Assembly: GCF_023023025.1 (NCBI RefSeq)
Contig: NZ_CP095481.1
Coordinates: 496,001-560,000, forward strand
DNA: 64,000 bases
Direction of reading: 5' to 3'
From: Amycolatopsis sp. WQ 127309
GTDB lineage: Bacteria; Actinomycetota; Actinomycetes; Mycobacteriales; Pseudonocardiaceae
Positions 61,760 through 64,000 of this stretch are shown one piece after another. Under the pieces are notes generated by a model, which was not told the origin of the DNA, did no database searches, and was given only the letters and a program-made list of their open reading frames with translations. Position 1 is the first letter of the stretch. Each line of letters opens with the position of its first letter. Made by a program: the position numbers and the translations under genes.

Positions 61760-62229
61760 CGACCGACAGCCGCACGCGGCCGGTGCTCACCTGGCAGTCC
61801 GCCGAAACCGATCTTCCCGGGCGGATGCTGACGCTGGTCTACCGCGTCGCGAAGCAGACCGGGCGCTCCCAGCGCACGAGCACGGCGTTGTGCCGCCGGG
61901 TGCTGGCCGCGGCCCCGGAGGTGGACCGGCGGTGCCGGGACGCGGCCGCCGAGCGGCAGGTGCGGGCCCGCGTGCTGGTGGTGCTGCGGGCGGACCTGGC
62001 GCCGCGGATCGAGCGCGCCACGCTGGACGCGGCCCTGCGCGACGCCGTCCTGCTCGACGAGGTGACGCAGCTGCCGCCGCGGCAGCGGTTCGCCCTGTGG
62101 TCCACCGCCGTCGACCGCCTCACGACCGCCGAACTCGCCACGCGCACGGGCTGGACGCCGCCGCAGATCGCCCGGCTGCTGCGGGCCGCGCTGCGGACCG
62201 TGACCTCGAGCGCGACGCTCCCGGAGTGA
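61756..62229 (+). CDS. Sigma-70 region 4-like helix-turn-helix protein
   Basis: 157 residues. The C-terminal 60 residues read LPPRQRFALWSTAVDRLTT then AELATRTGWTPPQIARLLRA, the LPxxxR...HTH pattern of sigma region 4. Region 2 is not recognisable in the Arg-rich N-terminal half, so it is an atypical or degenerate ECF-like protein. It overlaps the small gene upstream by 4 bp and is followed 63 bp later by a STAS anti-anti-sigma gene, which fits a sigma-regulatory group. Confidence 0.55.
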   Translation: MTTDSRTRPVLTWQSAETDLPGRMLTLVYRVAKQTGRSQRTSTALCRRVLAAAPEVDRRCRDAAAERQVRARVLVVLRADLAPRIERATLDAALRDAVLLDEVTQLPPRQRFALWSTAVDRLTTAELATRTGWTPPQIARLLRAALRTVTSSATLPE

Positions 62230-62292
62230 GAACCGGCACTCGACCTCGGGGACCACGCTGCGGACGCCGGACGGCCGGGAGAGACTTGACCC

Positions 62293-62685
62293 GTGTCCAG
62301 CAACGAACCCTCTGAGCCGCCGCCGCTGGTGATCCCCGACGAGCAGCCGGCCTTGCAGTGCAGTGTCAGCCGCCGTGGCAGCGCGGTCGTCGTCGCCGTG
62401 GCCGACGAGCTCGACCTCCTGACCGTCCCGGAGTTCAGCAGGACCCTGACCGCCATCCAGGCGGCCGCGGCCGGGCCCGTGGTGCTGGACCTGACGGCGG
62501 TGACCTTCCTCGACTCGAGCGGCATCAACGCCATCGTCCGCGCCAGCCGCGACGCCGACGACAACCCCACGCGGCTACGGGTGGTGGCGGACGGCCCGAC
62601 GGTCCTCAAGACCATCCAGCTCGCCGGCGCGCACGAACTGATCACCCTGGTCCCGACGGTCGACGACGCCCTGGCCCTGCCCTGA
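62293..62685 (+). CDS. STAS-domain anti-sigma factor antagonist
   Basis: 130 residues from GTG 62293. STAS fold: AVVVAVADELDLLTVPEFSRTL and VLDLTAVTFLDSSGINAIVR with the phosphorylatable Ser (about residue 77), as in SpoIIAA/RsbV. It would release a sigma factor by binding its anti-sigma factor when unphosphorylated. No RsbW-type kinase in the window. The DNA after its stop continues in the same frame into pentapeptide-like repeats. Confidence 0.85.
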   Translation: MSSNEPSEPPPLVIPDEQPALQCSVSRRGSAVVVAVADELDLLTVPEFSRTLTAIQAAAAGPVVLDLTAVTFLDSSGINAIVRASRDADDNPTRLRVVADGPTVLKTIQLAGAHELITLVPTVDDALALP

Positions 62686-63390
62686 CCCGGCCCTGACGCG
62701 ATCGGTGCGGCCAGGCTCGGCGCGGCCAGGCTCGGCGCGGCCGGCGTCGGTGCGGCTGGCCTCGATGCCGCCGGGCTCGGCGCGGCCGGGCTCAGTGCGG
62801 CCAAGCTCGGTACCGCCGGGCTCGATACGGCCAGGCTCGATGCGACCGGCTTCGGCGCGGCAGGCTCGGTGCACCTGGTCTCGGTGCGACCAGGCTCTGC
62901 GCGACCGGCCTCGATGCGACCAGGATCGGTGCCGCCAGGCTCGATGCACCGGGCCTCGGCGCGGCCGGGCTCGGCGCGACCGGCCTTGGTGCGGCAGCCT
63001 CGGCGCGACCGGCCTCGATGCGACCGGGATCGGTGCCGCCAGGCTCGATGCGACCGCCCTCGCTACGGCTAGGCTCGGTGCGACCGGCCTTGGTGCGGCA
63101 GCCTCGATGCGGCCAGGCTCGATGCGACCGCCTTCGATGCGGCCAGACTCGGCGCAGCCAAGCTCGATGCGACCAGGCCTCGATGCCGGCCAGGCTCAGT
63201 GCGGCCAGGCCTCGATGCGGCCAGACTCAGCGCGACCGGCCTCGATGCGGCCAGACTCAGCGCGACCGGCCTCGATGCGGCCAGACTCGATGCGGCCCGA
63301 CTCGGTGCGGCCAGACTCGGCGCGACCGGCCTCGATGCGGCCAGAGTCAGTGTGGCCAGGCTCGGTGCGGCCGACACCCTGACACGCACG
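62686..63390 (+). repeat. Degenerate 15-bp tandem array encoding pentapeptide-like repeats
   Basis: About 45 imperfect copies of a 15-base unit close to CTCGRTGCGRCCRGG. Because 15 is divisible by three, several frames stay open. In the frame continuing the STAS gene the first part reads AARLG AARLG AAGVG AAGLD, the A-x-L-x-x pattern of pentapeptide-repeat proteins. A missing base near 62860 and later ones break that frame, and the motif reappears in another frame near the end (LDAAR LSATG LDAAR). It has no convincing start. Best read as a decayed pentapeptide-repeat gene or an expanding repeat. Confidence 0.65.
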
Positions 63391-63423
63391 GAGCGGGGGC
63401 ACCGGATTCCGGTGCCCCCGCTC
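63391..63423. terminator. Strong terminator hairpin
   Basis: Perfect 15-bp stem (GAGCGGGGGCACCGG and its complement) with an ATT loop, between the repeat array and the converging Gly/Asn-rich gene. Confidence 0.8.
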
Positions 63424-63442
63424 GGTCGTTCTCCCGCGTCCG

Positions 63443-64000
63443 TCAGACGGTGTGCGGGCTGTGCGCGACGGTGTTCCAGCCCGAGGCGATGACGCCGGCG
63501 TCGCCGCCGTTGCCCGCCCAGCCCGAGTTGCCGCCGGTGGTGGTGCTGGTGTTGCCCGCGTCGCCGGTCCAGCCGGTGGCGCCGGTGTCACCCGAGTTGC
63601 CCGAGGTCACCGTGGTGGCCGACTTCGTGCCGCTCTCGTCGTTCCAGCCACCGTGGTGGCGGCCCTGCTGCTCGTGTCCACGGGTCGACGTGACGGCGGT
63701 GTTGCCGCCGGTCGAGCCCGAGTCGCCCGAGTTGCCGGACGTGCCGCTCACCGCGTCGTTGCCGCTGGTGGCGTTGCCGGCGTCGCCGGAGTTGCCACCG
63801 TTGCCGCCGGTCGCGGTGCCGGTGACCGTGCCGGAGACGCTGCTGGTGCCGCCCTGGTTGTGACGGTTCCAGCGGTGCCCACCGTTGTTGTTCGTGGCGG
63901 AGTTCTTGCCGGTGCTCACGACGGTGGCGTCGCCACCGTTGCCCGCCCAGCCCGAGTTCCCGCCGGTGGTGGTGCTGGTGTTCGTGGCGTCGCCGGTCGA
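63443..64000 (-). CDS. Gly/Asn/Ser/Thr-rich repeat protein (partial)
   Basis: At least 186 residues; the 5' end lies beyond the right edge, so the start is unknown. Two copies of NTSTTTGGNSGWAGNGGDA flank GNG/NSGDAGN-type tracts and a basic HRWNRHNQGG/RGHEQQGRHHGG part. Low complexity, no Cys, few charged residues: compatible with a surface or matrix protein. No family recognised. Ends ...VAHSPHTV. Confidence 0.7.
   Translation of the reverse strand, partial: STGDATNTSTTTGGNSGWAGNGGDATVVSTGKNSATNNNGGHRWNRHNQGGTSSVSGTVTGTATGGNGGNSGDAGNATSGNDAVSGTSGNSGDSGSTGGNTAVTSTRGHEQQGRHHGGWNDESGTKSATTVTSGNSGDTGATGWTGDAGNTSTTTGGNSGWAGNGGDAGVIASGWNTVAHSPHTV

Noticed and set aside
62690..63390. Possible CRISPR array
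   Set aside because: Units are 15 bp, contiguous and degenerate, with no unique spacers and no cas genes.
62705..63591. Several open frames in the 15-bp repeat array on both strands
   Set aside because: Any frame stays open in a repeat of 15 bases; none has a ribosome site or a non-repetitive domain, so I list only the repeat.

Overview
The window is GC-rich actinobacterial chromosome. Frequent GTG and TTG starts, many 4-bp stop/start overlaps, a SARP regulator, TetR/HxlR/YheO-type regulators, a P450 and many secreted carbohydrate-active proteins suggest a filamentous Pseudonocardiales such as Amycolatopsis. The genus is inferred from gene content and style, not from a marker gene. No complete rRNA or tRNA gene, CRISPR array, insertion sequence or replication origin was recognised.

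Layout: 0-1.1 kb, flotillin (cut by the edge) and its OB-fold membrane partner. 1.5-8.2 kb, a tightly coupled nine-gene minus-strand operon built around an amino-group carrier protein (LysW-like) with LysX-, LysY- and LysZ-like enzymes, a DRE-TIM lyase/synthase, RidA, a class I glutamine-amidotransferase-like protein, a PPOX flavoprotein and a fold-type I aminotransferase. A LysE-type exporter diverges from it. This looks like a carrier-protein route to a non-standard amino acid. 9.4-15.8 kb, SDR/TetR, a RidA/YheO-regulator/hydroxyaspartate-lyase-like operon, an L,D-transpeptidase lipoprotein, and crotonase/HxlR. 16-22.3 kb, secreted and envelope-related proteins (DUF4874/DUF4832, I36 inhibitor-like, a degenerate M15-like protein, a DUF1906 glycoside-hydrolase-like protein) and a SARP regulator. 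22.5-31.5 kb, a 2424-residue RHS/YD protein ending in a PD-(D/E)XK-like nuclease toxin, a candidate immunity gene and a DyP peroxidase.

32-44 kb looks like a defence island with two modules. Module 1 is TerB-N/TerB/TerB-C protein, BrxD-like DUF2791 ATPase (carrying a frameshift) and a BrxHI/Lhr-like helicase, converging on a protein with a D...HxK nuclease-like motif. The other BREX genes are absent. Module 2 diverges from that nuclease-like gene: an NrtR-like NUDIX/winged-helix protein, an MTA/SAH-nucleosidase-like protein and a four-helix membrane protein. The last two share a short valine-rich motif, which suggests a matched adaptor pair. This is the strongest candidate for an undescribed system, together with the carrier-protein operon, whose carrier ends in Gln instead of the canonical Glu.

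44-64 kb: TetR/SnoaL-like, a membrane receptor with a periplasmic-binding ectodomain, GH95/DUF5703-like and GH31/ricin-lectin hydrolases, an orphan solute-binding lipoprotein, a P450, a beta-lactamase-family hydrolase, a TetR/esterase pair with a large palindromic operator, a sigma-region-4-like/STAS group, about 700 bp of decayed pentapeptide-coding repeats, and a Gly/Asn-rich repeat protein cut by the right edge.
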